A stretch of DNA of 45,636 nucleotides from Marinosulfonomonas sp. (GCA_015488685.1 WFNH01000057.1:1-45636); one strand, 5' to 3'. Shown: positions 6,819 to 16,462, counted from the stretch's first letter. The notes: generated by a model from the letters alone, not told the origin. Numbers and translations: made by a program.

Positions 6819-8186
6819 GTGGGCTACAGAGTAAAACCGATCCTTGCGGCTGCTTTCGCCGCAATCACCCTTGCAACAGCGCCGGTCGCCAAGGCCGAGG
6901 GGCTGAATGACGCGCTGATCTCCGCTTACAAAAATTCCGGGTTGCTGGAACAAAACCGTGCCCTGCTGCGGGCCGCCGATGAAGATGTGGCACAGGCGGT
7001 TGCCGCCTTGCGCCCTGTTCTAAGTTATTATGCAAACGCAACCTATGCCGAGCCGGTATTGCCGGGACGGGATTATCTCTCTGGCAATCTGGGCCTGCAG
7101 GCTTCGCTTTTGTTGTATGATGGCGGTGGATCGCAGTTTGCCATCGAAGGCAAGAAAGAGTCGGTATTGGCCGCCCGCGAAGGGCTGGTAAATGTTGAAC
7201 AATCTGTTCTACTGCGCGCTGTGACGGCTTATATGAATGTGCGCCGGGATACTGAATTTGTGTCCCTGCGCCAAAATAATGTGCGTGTGATCCGCGAACA
7301 GTTGCGCGCCGCCAAGGACCGGTTTGAAGTTGGCGAAGTGACCCGGACCGACGTTTCGCTGGCCGAATCCCGCCTGGCATTGGCACGCGCCAATTTGGCG
7401 GCAGCGCAGGGCGGACTTGCCCGTTCGCGCGAAGAATATCGTGTTGCCGTTGGCCATTACCCCAAAAGCCTGCGTCCTGCACCCAAGGCGCCAGCAACGG
7501 CAAAATCCATGGAAGCGGCGCGATCCGTCGCCTATGCAATGCATCCGTTAATGCACAAAATACAGCACGAGGTCGCTGCCGCTGAATTAGGTGTCGAGCA
7601 GGCGAATGCGTTGATGAAGCCCCAGCTAAGCCTGACCGGACGGGTGAACCATGACAGTTATGGTCTGGATTCATCATCTATCGGGATTAAATTGGGCGGC
7701 CCTATTTACCAAGGTGGCAAGCTCAGTTCGGTCTTTCGCAAGGCTGTTGCCGGTCGTGATCAGGTTCGTGCCGGTTTGCATTTAACACGTCTGAGCGTTG
7801 CGCAGGGGATCGGGAATGCCTGGGCATCGCTTCAGGTTGCACGGGCAACACTTGCATCTACGGTGCGTCAGATCAAAGCGGCCCGTGTTGCATTTAAGGG
7901 GGTAAAAGAAGAAGCAACCCTTGGTGCCCGCACCACGCTTGACGTTCTGGATGCGGAACAAGAGTTGCTGGATGCAGAAGCAAACCGCATCTCGGCCCTG
8001 ACTGATCAATATGTCGCTACCTATTCTTTGTTGTCTGCAATGGGTCTGCTGACGGTGGATCACCTGAAACTGGGCATTCGCACCTACGATCCGTCGGCTT
8101 ATTACAATGCTGTTGCCAATGCACCGGCCGACAGTACACGCGGCAAACGTCTGGACCGTGTTTTGCGGGCTTTGGGAAAAGAATAG
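6819..8186 (+). CDS. tolC: TolC-family outer membrane efflux protein
   Basis: About 455 residues: a signal peptide (PILAAAFAAITLATAPVAKA-E) followed by the two repeated outer-membrane-factor halves, with family motifs such as YDGGGSQFAI and, in the second half, GGPIYQGGKLSSVFRKA and GARTTLDVLDAEQELLDAE. TolC trimers form the outer-membrane channel for type I secretion and drug efflux. The start is placed at GTG 6819 because GAGGTG, a good ribosome binding site, lies just before it; the ATG at 6807 overlaps that site and would add four residues. It lies in the conserved pcm-tolC-PopZ-like order. Confidence 0.93.
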   Translation: MGYRVKPILAAAFAAITLATAPVAKAEGLNDALISAYKNSGLLEQNRALLRAADEDVAQAVAALRPVLSYYANATYAEPVLPGRDYLSGNLGLQASLLLYDGGGSQFAIEGKKESVLAAREGLVNVEQSVLLRAVTAYMNVRRDTEFVSLRQNNVRVIREQLRAAKDRFEVGEVTRTDVSLAESRLALARANLAAAQGGLARSREEYRVAVGHYPKSLRPAPKAPATAKSMEAARSVAYAMHPLMHKIQHEVAAAELGVEQANALMKPQLSLTGRVNHDSYGLDSSSIGIKLGGPIYQGGKLSSVFRKAVAGRDQVRAGLHLTRLSVAQGIGNAWASLQVARATLASTVRQIKAARVAFKGVKEEATLGARTTLDVLDAEQELLDAEANRISALTDQYVATYSLLSAMGLLTVDHLKLGIRTYDPSAYYNAVANAPADSTRGKRLDRVLRALGKE

Positions 8187-8258
8187 AATTGCGCCTTTCT
8201 GTTGTCTGGTGTTAAGCATGACGTTATGAGTTCCAGTGACGCGAAATCGGGAAGTTCC

Positions 8259-8912
8259 ATGTCTGAATCAGTATCAAATGCAGAAATCGAAGATGTCCTG
8301 ACATCTATCCGCCGGCTTGTGTCAGGCGAAGAGGACAAATCGGCTGCAAATGCAGACACAGCGGACAAGAAACCGTCGGCGGCTGCCAAGCTTATTCTGA
8401 CAGCAGATTTCCGTGTTTCCGACACACCCAAAGAGGCTGCCAATACCGAGGAGAAGCCAGCAGAAGCTGCAACTTTCCGGCATGCAGCCGAGCCGGAGCA
8501 GAGCGAGAGCGAAGCTGTCGACAGCGCAGAAAAACAGACATCGCTGGAAAGCACCATTGCCGAACTGGAAGCCGCAATTGGCGAGCAGGATGAAGAGTGG
8601 GAACCGGACGGAAGCGAATTTGAAGAAGATGCCGAAGCCGAAGCGGTAATGACCGCACCCATAAAAGATATTATGGGCACCAAACTACCGATCGACGAAA
8701 TTGAAGATGCCGAAATCATCGAGGATGATCTGGCCGCTGGCCTGTTTGCCGGCGATGATCCGGAATTTGACGAAGAAGCCTTGCGTGAAATGGTAAGCGA
8801 GATTGTGCGTCAGGAATTGCAAGGGGCCTTGGGCGAACGGATCACCCGCAATGTGCGCAAGCTGGTGCGCCGTGAAATCAACCGCGTATTGGCCGCGCAG
8901 GATTTCGACTAG
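8259..8912 (+). CDS. PopZ-like (DUF2497-like) acidic protein
   Basis: About 217 residues in three parts. A short N-terminal helix, NAEIEDVLTSIRRLVSGEED, resembles the PopZ opening (EPSMEEILASIRRII). A long, very acidic, low-complexity linker follows. A C-terminal helical region, LREMVSEIVRQELQGALG with RKLVRREINRVLAAQ, resembles the PopZ oligomerisation end. PopZ is the alphaproteobacterial polar organising protein and its gene usually follows tolC, as here. The start at ATG 8259 follows GGGAAG; an in-frame ATG at 8226 is an alternative. Sequence similarity to classical PopZ is limited to the two ends, so I call it PopZ-like from architecture and gene order. Confidence 0.65.
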   Translation: MSESVSNAEIEDVLTSIRRLVSGEEDKSAANADTADKKPSAAAKLILTADFRVSDTPKEAANTEEKPAEAATFRHAAEPEQSESEAVDSAEKQTSLESTIAELEAAIGEQDEEWEPDGSEFEEDAEAEAVMTAPIKDIMGTKLPIDEIEDAEIIEDDLAAGLFAGDDPEFDEEALREMVSEIVRQELQGALGERITRNVRKLVRREINRVLAAQDFD

Positions 8913-8920
8913 ACCTGTCG

Positions 8921-10366
8921 CTACTCTGCCAGACTCAGCAAAGTATCCAGATCCAGATGCTGTTCCAGATGATCGGCCAGCGCATCCAGCGTCTGTTCGA
9001 CAGTAACGTCATATCCGGCGTTGCCCGCGGTTCCGCCTAACCCCGATAAATAGGCGGCCCGAAACCTGTCTGCGGTGAACAGCCCGTGCATATAGCTGCC
9101 CATCACCCGCCTGTCCTTTGAGGCCGCCCCATCCAGCCGTCCGTCAATATCCAGCCAGGCCCGCGCGCAATCCGGCCCTGTGGTGGTGCCGATATGGATT
9201 TCATATCCCCGCACCATATCGCCCGTTGGCAGATAAGTGGCCGTTACCTGTTCCAGCCGTTTTTGCGGCGACATTTCTGTCACCACATTCAGCAGGCCCA
9301 GCCCGTCATATTCGCCCGCGTGCCCTTCGATCCCGTCCGCATCAATAATCTTGCGCCCCAGCATTTGATAGCCGCCGCATAATCCCAGCACATGCCCGCC
9401 ACGCCGCAGATGCGCGGCAAGGTCGATGTCCCAACCCTGCGCGCGGAAATAGGCCAGATCGGCGATGGTGGATTTGGTGCCGGGGATCAGCACCAGATCG
9501 GCGTCGCCGGGCAGGGGGCGACCGGCGTCAATGATTTCGATGGTGACATCCGGTTCTGCGGCCAGCGGATCCAGATCATCGAAATTGGCAATTCGTGACA
9601 GGCGCGGCACGGCGATTTTGAATGCTCCGCCTTTGCGCGATGCAATGTCCATCACGTCCTCGGCGGGCAGGCGCCAGGCATCGGCAAACCACGGCAGGGT
9701 GCCAATATCGGCCCAGCCGGTGCGCTGGGCGATCTCGCAGGCACCTTCGGTAAAGAGGCTGACATCGCCGCGAAATTTGTTGACGATAAACCCTTTGATC
9801 CGGTCGCGATCTGTATCGGGCAATACCGCGTGCGTGCCCACCAGTTGCGCAATCACCCCGCCGCGATCAATGTCCCCGACCAGAACCACCGGCACATGCG
9901 CCGCCTCGGCAAAACCCATGTTGGCAATGTCGCCATGCCGCAGGTTTATCTCGGCCGGACTGCCCGCGCCCTCGACCAGAACCAGATCAATGCCATCTGC
10001 CAGCCGCCGGAAACTCTCCAGCACCTCGGGCATCAGGGTGGCCTTCATCGCGGAATAATCCCGCGCCTTCAACGTGGCAATCCGCTGCCCCTGAACCACC
10101 ACCTGCGCGCCAATATCGCTTTCGGGTTTCAGCAGCACGGGGTTCATGTCCGCTACCGGTTCAACCCCCGCCGCCCGTGCCTGCAAGGCCTGTGCGCGGC
10201 CAATTTCGCCGCCATCCACCGTCACGGCGGCATTGTTCGACATGTTCTGCGGTTTGAACGGGCGCACTGACAGGCCGCGTCGCACATAGGCCCGCGCCAG
10301 ACCGGCGACCAGCATCGACTTGCCGACATTCGAGCCTGCGCCCTGTATCATAAGTGATTTTGCCAT
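8921..10366 (-). CDS. cobQ: Cobyric acid synthase CobQ
   Basis: A 481-residue two-domain amidotransferase. The N-terminal P-loop domain begins [17 protein letters not shown] and continues [10 protein letters not shown], diagnostic for CobQ/CbiP. The C-terminal class I glutaminase domain has its nucleophile in [13 protein letters not shown] and its histidine in GSYMHGLF. It amidates four side chains of adenosyl-cobyrinic acid a,c-diamide using glutamine and ATP, in cobalamin synthesis. The ATG at 10366 is chosen because the family starts there; an upstream extension in the same frame has no family similarity. No other cob gene and no cobalamin riboswitch is visible nearby. It converges with the PopZ-like gene, 8 bases apart. 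Confidence 0.97.
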   Translation of the reverse strand: MAKSLMIQGAGSNVGKSMLVAGLARAYVRRGLSVRPFKPQNMSNNAAVTVDGGEIGRAQALQARAAGVEPVADMNPVLLKPESDIGAQVVVQGQRIATLKARDYSAMKATLMPEVLESFRRLADGIDLVLVEGAGSPAEINLRHGDIANMGFAEAAHVPVVLVGDIDRGGVIAQLVGTHAVLPDTDRDRIKGFIVNKFRGDVSLFTEGACEIAQRTGWADIGTLPWFADAWRLPAEDVMDIASRKGGAFKIAVPRLSRIANFDDLDPLAAEPDVTIEIIDAGRPLPGDADLVLIPGTKSTIADLAYFRAQGWDIDLAAHLRRGGHVLGLCGGYQMLGRKIIDADGIEGHAGEYDGLGLLNVVTEMSPQKRLEQVTATYLPTGDMVRGYEIHIGTTTGPDCARAWLDIDGRLDGAASKDRRVMGSYMHGLFTADRFRAAYLSGLGGTAGNAGYDVTVEQTLDALADHLEQHLDLDTLLSLAE

Positions 10367-10416
10367 TGCGCCCTTTATCTCTATGCTGGGGGAAGGAAAC
10401 AAGCAGGAAACGCGAC

Positions 10417-11010
10417 TTGAACACACCATCGCATATGTTACTGGGTGCTGCCGTTTTTGGCCGCGCAAACCAAGCCAAAATTACAGTGGCCGCCCTGTTG
10501 GGCGGGCTGGCACCGGATATATCGCTGTATGTGATGGCCGGCTGGGCGCTGTTTGTGCAGAATATTCCACCGGATGTGGTGTTCGGGCAGTACTACTTTT
10601 CCCGTGAATGGATGCAGGTCTTTGCCTATGACAACAGCTTCATCCTGTGGGGGGCATTGCTGGGGTTTGGTCTGTGGCTGAAAAAACCCTGGGTGATTGC
10701 CTTTGCCGGTGCTGCGTATCTGCATCTGATCACGGATTTCCTGCTGCACCACGATGACGCCCGCCCGCAATTCTGGCCCCTGACTGACTGGATATTCCGC
10801 AGCCCCGTCAGTTATTGGGACAGCCGGTATTACGGCAATATCGTTGGGCCGCTGGAATTGCTGATGGATTTCTTTCTGTGCTTTGTCCTGTGGCGGCGCC
10901 ATCAGGGACGCTGGGCAAGGTTTGCTGTTGGCAGCACCACAGCGGTGTTATTTGTGCCGCTTGCCATGTGGGGTATGGCAATGGCCGGCGGCAGCGGGCA
11001 TTGGCATTAA
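10417..11010 (+). CDS. Inner-membrane metal-dependent hydrolase-like protein (YdjM/DUF457-like)
   Basis: About 197 residues with four to five hydrophobic segments and conserved acidic/histidine positions: [12 protein letters not shown] at the start, LGGLAPDIS near residue 28, and [18 protein letters not shown] in the middle. This HxxxD plus HHDD pattern resembles YdjM/YbcI-type membrane proteins annotated as metal-dependent hydrolases; activity is not established for most of them. The start is a TTG at 10417 preceded by AGGAAA; an ATG at 10435 is possible. It is divergent from cobQ across 50 bases, and some genomes label such genes with a cobalamin name only because of that adjacency. Its stop codon shares the bases TTAA with the convergent cfa-family gene. 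Confidence 0.7.
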   Translation: MNTPSHMLLGAAVFGRANQAKITVAALLGGLAPDISLYVMAGWALFVQNIPPDVVFGQYYFSREWMQVFAYDNSFILWGALLGFGLWLKKPWVIAFAGAAYLHLITDFLLHHDDARPQFWPLTDWIFRSPVSYWDSRYYGNIVGPLELLMDFFLCFVLWRRHQGRWARFAVGSTTAVLFVPLAMWGMAMAGGSGHWH

Positions 11011-12212
11011 GGGCGCTGCATGGTGAGCTGAGTGACGGCGGTTGATCCGTAGGCGTGCCCCGCCGCACTGACCGCCAGATACCAGCCCCACATCCGCTTG
11101 AACCGCTCGTCAAACCCAAGCGCCTTGATTTCATCCCAGCGGGTATTGAACGCATTGCCCCATTCGCGCAGCGTTTTTGAATAGCTTTCGGTCAGATCAA
11201 ATTCTCCGACCATATCCATTCCGGCACTGCGGATGTTGTCCTTGATTGCCTGCGGGCAGGGCAGCATCCCGCCGGGAAAGATATGTTTGCGCACAAAATC
11301 AATATTGCGCCGGTAGATCGGGAATAGCGCGTCATCAATGGTGATCGCCTGCACCGTGGCCTTGCCGCCCGGTTTCAGACACCTGTTGATCATGCTGAAA
11401 TAGTCGGGCCAGAATTTCTCGCCCACATGTTCGATCATCTCGATCGAGCCGATGCCGTCATAGCTGCCGGTTTCATCGCGGTAATCCCGCATCACGATCT
11501 CCACCCTGTCCGAAACCCCTTCGTGTTTCATCAAGGCGGTGCAGTAATCAAAATGGTCCTTGCTGATCGTCAATCCCGTCACCCGCGCCCCGCGACGGGC
11601 GGCAAACAAGGCAAATCCGCCCCAGCCGCAGCCGATATCCAGAATATGATCGCCTTCTTTCAGATCCATCGAGTCACACATCAGCGCCAGTTTTTGCAAC
11701 TGCGCGGTTTTTAGATCCTCCTTGCCGGTGATGTAATGGGCGGCGGAATAGGACATGGTTTCATCCAGCCATTTGCTAAAGAACGCCTCGCCCAGATCAT
11801 AATGCTGGTGGATGTTTTTAACCGCCTGACGTTTGGTGTTGCTGCGCAGCCGGTGGCGCAATTGTTCAATCACACGAACGACGGACGATCCCGGGGAATT
11901 TTGCGCCACCACATCCTGATTGGCGGCCAGAACATCCAACAGGGATTGCAGATCGGGGGTGCTCCACCAGCCATCCAGATAGGCCTCGGCAAAGCCCAGA
12001 TTGCCCTCGCGCAGCAGGCGGGCAAACACATCCCCGTTGTGAATCTCCATTTGCCCCGAAGGACCGGCATGCTGCCCTTCAACCTGAAACAGCCGCCCGT
12101 CCGGTAGCGTGACCGACAAACGGCCGGTGTTGATTTGCGAAAGTTTGCGATAAACCGGCGCGAAATAGCGCGGCAGATCACTCTGGCCTTTAATTGTCGT
12201 CAGGACATTCAC
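11007..12212 (-). CDS. cfa: Cyclopropane-fatty-acyl-phospholipid synthase family methyltransferase
   Basis: A 401-residue SAM-dependent methyltransferase of the CFA synthase family. The middle carries NIHQHYDLGEAFFSKWLD and MSYSAAHY, then the SAM loop HILDIGCGWGGFALFAARRG, then GSIEMIEHVGEKFW, all family hallmarks. Such enzymes methylenate or methylate unsaturated acyl chains of membrane phospholipids. GTG at 12212 is taken as the start because AGGGGG precedes it at good distance; the longer frame adds a hydrophobic stretch with no family support. Length is slightly above E. coli Cfa. Several paralogous groups exist, so exact lipid product is open. Confidence 0.9.
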   Translation of the reverse strand: MNVLTTIKGQSDLPRYFAPVYRKLSQINTGRLSVTLPDGRLFQVEGQHAGPSGQMEIHNGDVFARLLREGNLGFAEAYLDGWWSTPDLQSLLDVLAANQDVVAQNSPGSSVVRVIEQLRHRLRSNTKRQAVKNIHQHYDLGEAFFSKWLDETMSYSAAHYITGKEDLKTAQLQKLALMCDSMDLKEGDHILDIGCGWGGFALFAARRGARVTGLTISKDHFDYCTALMKHEGVSDRVEIVMRDYRDETGSYDGIGSIEMIEHVGEKFWPDYFSMINRCLKPGGKATVQAITIDDALFPIYRRNIDFVRKHIFPGGMLPCPQAIKDNIRSAGMDMVGEFDLTESYSKTLREWGNAFNTRWDEIKALGFDERFKRMWGWYLAVSAAGHAYGSTAVTQLTMQRP

Positions 12213-12310
12213 CTTGTGCCCCCTTGCAAAATTTATCAACAAAAACGCAAGGAGTATGCCAAGAGTTGCGAAAAAAGGCAAACTTGCAGGATGGCCCCAC
12301 CCTGACGCAT

Positions 12311-12341
12311 AAAAAACGCACCCCGAAATCGAGATGCGTTT
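12311..12341 (-). terminator. Intrinsic terminator after the DUF6280-type gene
   Basis: AAACGCA (12314-12320) pairs with TGCGTTT (12335-12341) around a 14-base loop. Read on the minus strand, the stem is followed by TTTTTTATG, a U-tract. It lies about 25 bases past the stop of the minus-strand small gene. Confidence 0.7.
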
Positions 12342-12363
12342 GTTTGATTGTTATCCGGTCGGG

Positions 12364-12675
12364 TTAGGCGGCTTCGGCCTGCTGGCGACGCTCGGATTCT
12401 TCGCGCGACAGCGCAACCGAGGTGCGCACACCTTTGCCGACAAATTCCATCAGACCACTGACCACCCGCTCGTTAGGGTCGATACCGGCGCAAGACAGAA
12501 CCTCGCGGCCATCGCGTGAACGGGCCCAGCGGGCAATCTGCTCGGGGCCATTGCCGTATTTTTTGTCATCTGCAATAGCATCATCAAGCGCAGCCAAAAC
12601 GACTGCGGCAAACAGTTTCCGCGAGCGGTTGCCCTGCTCGTGGTTAAATGCTGTACCATCTACGAAATCTCGCAT
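12364..12675 (-). CDS. Small conserved rhodobacterial protein (DUF6280-like)
   Basis: A 103-residue soluble protein, MRDFVDGTAFNHEQGNRSRK at the start, with no signal peptide or membrane segment and an Arg/Gln-rich C-terminus. It matches my memory of a conserved hypothetical family of about 100 residues in Rhodobacterales (DUF6280); no function is known to me. The AAAVVLAALDDAIADDKKYG-like centre (here FAAVVLAALDDAIADDKKYG) is the best-conserved-looking part. It stands alone, divergent from efp, with its own terminator. Confidence 0.75.
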   Translation of the reverse strand: MRDFVDGTAFNHEQGNRSRKLFAAVVLAALDDAIADDKKYGNGPEQIARWARSRDGREVLSCAGIDPNERVVSGLMEFVGKGVRTSVALSREESERRQQAEAA

Positions 12676-12802
12676 TACCGATCCTTTTTGCTCTTGCTCT
12701 TTGCGGCATGACGTTTCTTATGACCGATCCTGACCGATTCGGCTACCGAGATAATGCATGACAGCCATGCGTTGGACGCATAGCTGGCCATGGCAATTTC
12801 CG

Positions 12803-12846
12803 ATATATAGGCGTCTTGCCCCTGTGGGATCACCCATATATAGGTG
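12803..12846 (+). promoter_or_regulatory. efp promoter candidate with duplicated ATATATAG motif
   Basis: TTGCCC at 12816-12821, a 17-base spacer and TATAGG at 12839-12844 make a plausible sigma-70 promoter about 45 bases before the efp start. The motif ATATATAGGyG occurs twice, at 12803 and 12836, exactly 33 bases apart, so a second overlapping -10 element is possible. AAGG at about 12874 serves as ribosome binding site. Confidence 0.45.
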
Positions 12847-12885
12847 CTGGCAAATTCCCTTCAACCTTTTGCTAAGGTTTTATCA

Positions 12886-13449
12886 ATGCCTAAAATAAAC
12901 GGAAACGAAATTCGCCCCGGCAACGTGCTGGAACATAACGACCAACTGTGGGTGGCTGTCAAAGTCGGCCATGTGAAACCCGGCAAGGGTGGCGCATTCG
13001 CACAGGTGGAAATGAAAAACCTGCGAAATGGCAGTAAACTGAACGAACGGTTCCGCGCAGCCGACAAGGTTGAACGCGTGCGGCTGGAACAAAAGGATCA
13101 GCAATTTCTGTATGAAACCAACGGTATGCTGGTGTTCATGGACATGGACACCTACGAGCAGATCGAATTGCCAGCCGATATTCTGGGCGACCGCCGCCCG
13201 TTTTTGCAAGACGGCATGATGGTGGTGATCGAGTATCACGAGGCCGAAGCCCTGAATGCCACCCTGCCGCAAAAAGTAACCTGCAAGGTGGTCGAGACCG
13301 AACCCGTGGTAAAGGGGCAGACCGCCGCCAAATCGTTCAAACCTGCGCTGCTGGACAACGGCGTGCGGGTGATGGTGCCGCCATTCATCGGGCAGGACGA
13401 GGATATTATCGTCGATACTGTGTCGATGGAATACTCGGAACGCGCCTAG
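12886..13449 (+). CDS. efp: Elongation factor P
   Basis: A 187-residue protein with the three-domain EF-P layout. The N-terminal KOW-like domain starts [19 protein letters not shown], and lysine 34 in the loop KPGKGGAF is the position modified in many bacteria; the C-terminal OB domain ends [12 protein letters not shown]-like and EYSERA. EF-P relieves ribosome stalling at polyproline stretches. The ATG at 12886 is chosen by family alignment; the longer frame has no similarity. A GNAT gene follows 24 bases later and may be co-transcribed. No epmA/epmB is visible in the window. Confidence 0.97.
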   Translation: MPKINGNEIRPGNVLEHNDQLWVAVKVGHVKPGKGGAFAQVEMKNLRNGSKLNERFRAADKVERVRLEQKDQQFLYETNGMLVFMDMDTYEQIELPADILGDRRPFLQDGMMVVIEYHEAEALNATLPQKVTCKVVETEPVVKGQTAAKSFKPALLDNGVRVMVPPFIGQDEDIIVDTVSMEYSERA

Positions 13450-13473
13450 GACATATTCGCACAGGAGGCGGAG

Positions 13474-13944
13474 TTGATAAAATTACGCCCCATGCTGACA
13501 CAGGAATACGCTGGGTATATGGCGTATTTTCTGCCCGACTATGCCCTTGAAATTACAGCCAATTATGACCTGTCGCCTGCCGATGCGCTGGCGCGGGCCA
13601 AAGGTGAAATTGCTGCGGATTTGCCCGATGGGGTGGATACAAAGGGGCAGGTTTTGCTGTCAGTTCTGGACCTTGACGAAGGGCTGGTCGGGTATCTGTG
13701 GTACAAGCCCGATTTGCCGGAAAAATCGGCGTTTATCTATGATTTCCATATCCTGCCGCCGTTTCAGGGCAAGGGGCTGGGCAAGGTCGCGTTGAAGGCG
13801 CTGGAGGCGCTGTTGCTAAAGCAAGGGATCACACAGATCGGCCTAAGAGTTGCAGCGGATAACGCGCGGGCGCAGGGGCTGTACAGGTCGGCGGGGTTTC
13901 GCACGACAGGGGTGAATATGATCCGGCGGATCGGGTCGCGGTGA
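13474..13944 (+). CDS. GNAT-family N-acetyltransferase
   Basis: A 156-residue protein with the GNAT fold. The acetyl-CoA pyrophosphate loop is FQGKGLGKVALKALEALL (about 98-115, pattern Q/RxxGxG), and the conserved end NARAQGLYRSAGFRTTGVNM follows. The N-terminal half sets the acceptor, which cannot be predicted. The start is TTG, preceded by a strong AGGAGG 7 bases upstream; an ATG six codons later is less well placed. It follows efp by 24 bases in the same direction. Confidence 0.9.
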   Translation: MIKLRPMLTQEYAGYMAYFLPDYALEITANYDLSPADALARAKGEIAADLPDGVDTKGQVLLSVLDLDEGLVGYLWYKPDLPEKSAFIYDFHILPPFQGKGLGKVALKALEALLLKQGITQIGLRVAADNARAQGLYRSAGFRTTGVNMIRRIGSR

Positions 13945-13948
13945 TGGC

Positions 13949-13966
13949 GGCGGGGTGAACCCCGCC
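13949..13966. repeat. GC-rich palindromic intergenic repeat
   Basis: GGCGGGG (13949-13955), TGAA and CCCCGCC (13960-13966) form a perfect 7-bp stem with a four-base loop, directly after the GNAT stop and followed by CTACGG. I recognise this GGCGGGGTGAACCCCGCCCTA unit as a type often dispersed between genes in Rhodobacterales. It could act as a weak terminator or mRNA-end stabiliser. Confidence 0.5.
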
Positions 13967-14230
13967 CTACGGATGGATGACCGCAACGCGCGCGCTTCAA
14001 AAAATATGCAACATTCCGGCGCCGTTTTTGAACGGTGCTATAACGATTTGTTTTTCGCACATTCGGTAGAATTTCCCCGATGAAATATACGATTGTCGTT
14101 TTGGCGGATCATCGAGGTGTGATCTTAGCGATGGCCATGTTGGGCTGATCATTATGGTTTGGATTGAGAACCGGTCTGTGAAGAATGCTAACCGGAAAGC
14201 GTCGGATACCAATATAACAATTCCGCAATC
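13967..14230. other. Intergenic region without recognisable gene
   Basis: About 260 bases between the GNAT gene and the pnp terminator, noticeably AT-richer than the flanks. The only small frame worth noting is an ATG at 14080 giving about 22 residues (MKYTIVVLADHRG...), with no ribosome binding site, so I do not call it a gene. I see no tRNA, no riboswitch fold and no repeat here. Confidence 0.5.
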
Positions 14231-14265
14231 AAAAAGGCCCCGACGTTTCCATCGGGGCCTTTTTT
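14231..14265. terminator. Bidirectional intrinsic terminator behind pnp
   Basis: AAAAAGGCCCCGA (14231-14243), an 8-base loop and TCGGGGCCTTTTT (14252-14264) make a 13-bp perfect stem with an A-run on one side and a T-run on the other. It therefore terminates in both directions. It ends the minus-strand pnp transcript, whose stop is at 14289, and any plus-strand read-through from efp/GNAT. Confidence 0.9.
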
Positions 14266-14288
14266 CGAATTTTGTTAGAAAGCAAAGA

Positions 14289-16415
14289 TTACTCTTTGTC
14301 TTCTGTAATCTCTTTGCCGGTTTCCTGATCGACCATCTTCATCGCCAGACGAACCTTGCCGCGATCGTCAAAGCCCAGCAGTTTGACCCAAACTTCCTGA
14401 CCTTCCTTCAGAACATCCGAAGGATGGTTCAGACGACGGTTTTCGATTTGGGAAACGTGGACCAGACCGTCGCGTTTGCCAAAGAAGTTCACAAAGGCGC
14501 CGAAATCGACGATTTTGACAACTTTGCCGCGATAGATCACGCCTTCTTCCGGCTCGGCCACGATCGAGTTGATCATGTCATAGGCCTTCTGGATGGCTTC
14601 GGCATTCGGCGAGGCGATCTTGATGATACCTTCGTCGTTGATGTCGACTTTGGCGCCGGAGACTTCAACGATTTCACGGATCACTTTACCACCCGAACCG
14701 ATCACTTCGCGGATTTTATCCGTCGGGATCTGCATGGTTTCAATGCGCGGCGCGTGGGCGCTGAATTCGCCAGCTTCGGTCAGTGCGTTGGCCATTTCAC
14801 CAAGGATATGCAGACGGGCGTCTTTGGCCTGTGCCAATGCCTTGTCCATGATGTCGGGTGTAATGCCCGCAACCTTGATGTCCATTTGCAAGCTGGTGAT
14901 GCCTTTGTCGGTACCGGCAACCTTGAAATCCATATCGCCAAGGTGGTCTTCGTCACCCAGAATGTCGGTCAGGATGGCGTAGTTGTCGCTATCCTCAAGG
15001 ATCAGACCCATGGCCACACCGGCAACAGGTGCCTTCAGCGGAACACCGGCGTCCATCATCGACAGCGAGCCACCACAGACCGAAGCCATAGAGGACGAGC
15101 CGTTGGATTCGGTGATTTCCGACACAACGCGAATTGTGTAGGGGAAATCGGTGGCAGGGGGCAGAACCGCCTGCAGCGCACGCCATGCCAGTTTACCGTG
15201 ACCGATTTCACGACGACCTGTGAAACCAAAGCGGCCAACTTCGCCAACCGAATAGGGCGGGAAGTTATAGTGCAGCATAAAGTTGGATTTATACATGCCC
15301 TGCAGCGCGTCGATCATCTGTTCGTCATCGCCGGTGCCCAATGTGCTGACAACCAGCGCTTGGGTCTCGCCGCGTGTAAACAGGGCCGAACCGTGTGTGC
15401 GCGGCAAAAGGCCTGTTTCGGATGTGATCGGGCGCACTGTTTTGGTGTCGCGGCCATCAATCCGTTTGCCGGTTTTCACAACGTCGCCACGCAGAATGCT
15501 GGCTTCCAGCTTCTTCATGGCCGAGCCAAGGTTTTCGTCGGCCAGCTGTTCTTCGGTCAGCGCTGCCTTGATGGCTTCGCGGGCCTCGGCAACAGCCTTG
15601 GTGCGTTCCTGCTTGTCGGTGATGGCGAATGCCTTGCGCATGGCTTTTTCGCCAGCTTTGGCAACCGCTTCGTACAGCTCGGAATAATCGGCGGGCTGAT
15701 AATCGAACGGCTCTTTGGCGCAGTCTTCGGCAAAATCGATGATCAGGTCGATCACCGGCTGGATCTGCTCGTGCGCGAAATTCACAGCGCCCAGCATTTC
15801 GGCTTCGGTCAGCTCGTATGCTTCGGATTCAACCATCATCACGGCGTCTTTGGTGCCGGCGACAACAAGGTCAAGCCGCTGCTCGGGCTTGTTGCGCAGA
15901 TCGTGCATGTCGTCGATTTCCGGGTTCAGGATGTATTCGCCATCCACAAAACCAACGCGACAGGCGCCAATCGGGCCCATGAACGGAACGCCGGAAATTG
16001 TCAGCGCAGCCGAGGCACCGATCATCGCGACCATATCGGGGTCATTCACCAGATCGTGGCTTAGAACGGTACAGATCACCAGAACTTCGTTTTTGAAACC
16101 GGGAACAAACAGCGGGCGGATCGGACGGTCGATCAGGCGGGATGTCAGGGTTTCTTTTTCGGTTGGGCGTGCTTCGCGTTTGAAGAACCCGCCGGGCACT
16201 TTGCCGGCTGCATAATATTTTTCACCATAGTGAACGGTCAGCGGGAAAAAATCCTGCCCCGGTTTTTGTGTCTTTGCAAAAGTCACAGCACACAGAACGC
16301 TGGTTTCGCCCAAAGTGGCGATCACACAGCCGTCTGCCTGACGGGCGATCTTGCCCGTTTCCAGTGTGAGGGTTTCTTCGCCCCACTGCATAGATTTCGT
16401 TGTTACGTTAAACAT
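14289..16415 (-). CDS. pnp: Polyribonucleotide nucleotidyltransferase (PNPase)
   Basis: A 708-residue protein of normal length with two RNase PH-like domains joined by an all-helical linker (about 1-550), a KH domain with the [13 protein letters not shown] loop at about 565-580, and an S1 domain starting near [19 protein letters not shown] at about 625. The catalytic second PH domain has the family motif [21 protein letters not shown]. It degrades RNA 3' to 5' with phosphate and joins the degradosome. It lies after rpsO on the same strand, the conserved bacterial order, separated by 165 bases that contain the rpsO terminator and a leader hairpin. Confidence 0.98.
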   Translation of the reverse strand: MFNVTTKSMQWGEETLTLETGKIARQADGCVIATLGETSVLCAVTFAKTQKPGQDFFPLTVHYGEKYYAAGKVPGGFFKREARPTEKETLTSRLIDRPIRPLFVPGFKNEVLVICTVLSHDLVNDPDMVAMIGASAALTISGVPFMGPIGACRVGFVDGEYILNPEIDDMHDLRNKPEQRLDLVVAGTKDAVMMVESEAYELTEAEMLGAVNFAHEQIQPVIDLIIDFAEDCAKEPFDYQPADYSELYEAVAKAGEKAMRKAFAITDKQERTKAVAEAREAIKAALTEEQLADENLGSAMKKLEASILRGDVVKTGKRIDGRDTKTVRPITSETGLLPRTHGSALFTRGETQALVVSTLGTGDDEQMIDALQGMYKSNFMLHYNFPPYSVGEVGRFGFTGRREIGHGKLAWRALQAVLPPATDFPYTIRVVSEITESNGSSSMASVCGGSLSMMDAGVPLKAPVAGVAMGLILEDSDNYAILTDILGDEDHLGDMDFKVAGTDKGITSLQMDIKVAGITPDIMDKALAQAKDARLHILGEMANALTEAGEFSAHAPRIETMQIPTDKIREVIGSGGKVIREIVEVSGAKVDINDEGIIKIASPNAEAIQKAYDMINSIVAEPEEGVIYRGKVVKIVDFGAFVNFFGKRDGLVHVSQIENRRLNHPSDVLKEGQEVWVKLLGFDDRGKVRLAMKMVDQETGKEITEDKE

Positions 16416-16462
16416 ATCATTTCCTAATTTGGCCGCCGGGGCCCATCCCCTTTGGCCGATTT

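Noticed and set aside
10367-10416. Possible cobalamin riboswitch before cobQ
   Set aside because: Only 50 bases separate cobQ from the divergent gene, too short for a cobalamin riboswitch, and no B12-box-like sequence is seen.
14080-14148. Small ORF of about 22 codons in the gap before the pnp terminator
   Set aside because: No ribosome binding site, no similarity to any small protein I know, and this length is expected by chance in AT-rich DNA.
14154-16064. A 636-codon plus-strand open frame opposite pnp
   Set aside because: It lies antisense to a textbook PNPase gene, has a composition rich in His, Phe, Asp and Gly caused by the codon pattern of the other strand, shows no domain, and runs through the pnp terminator.
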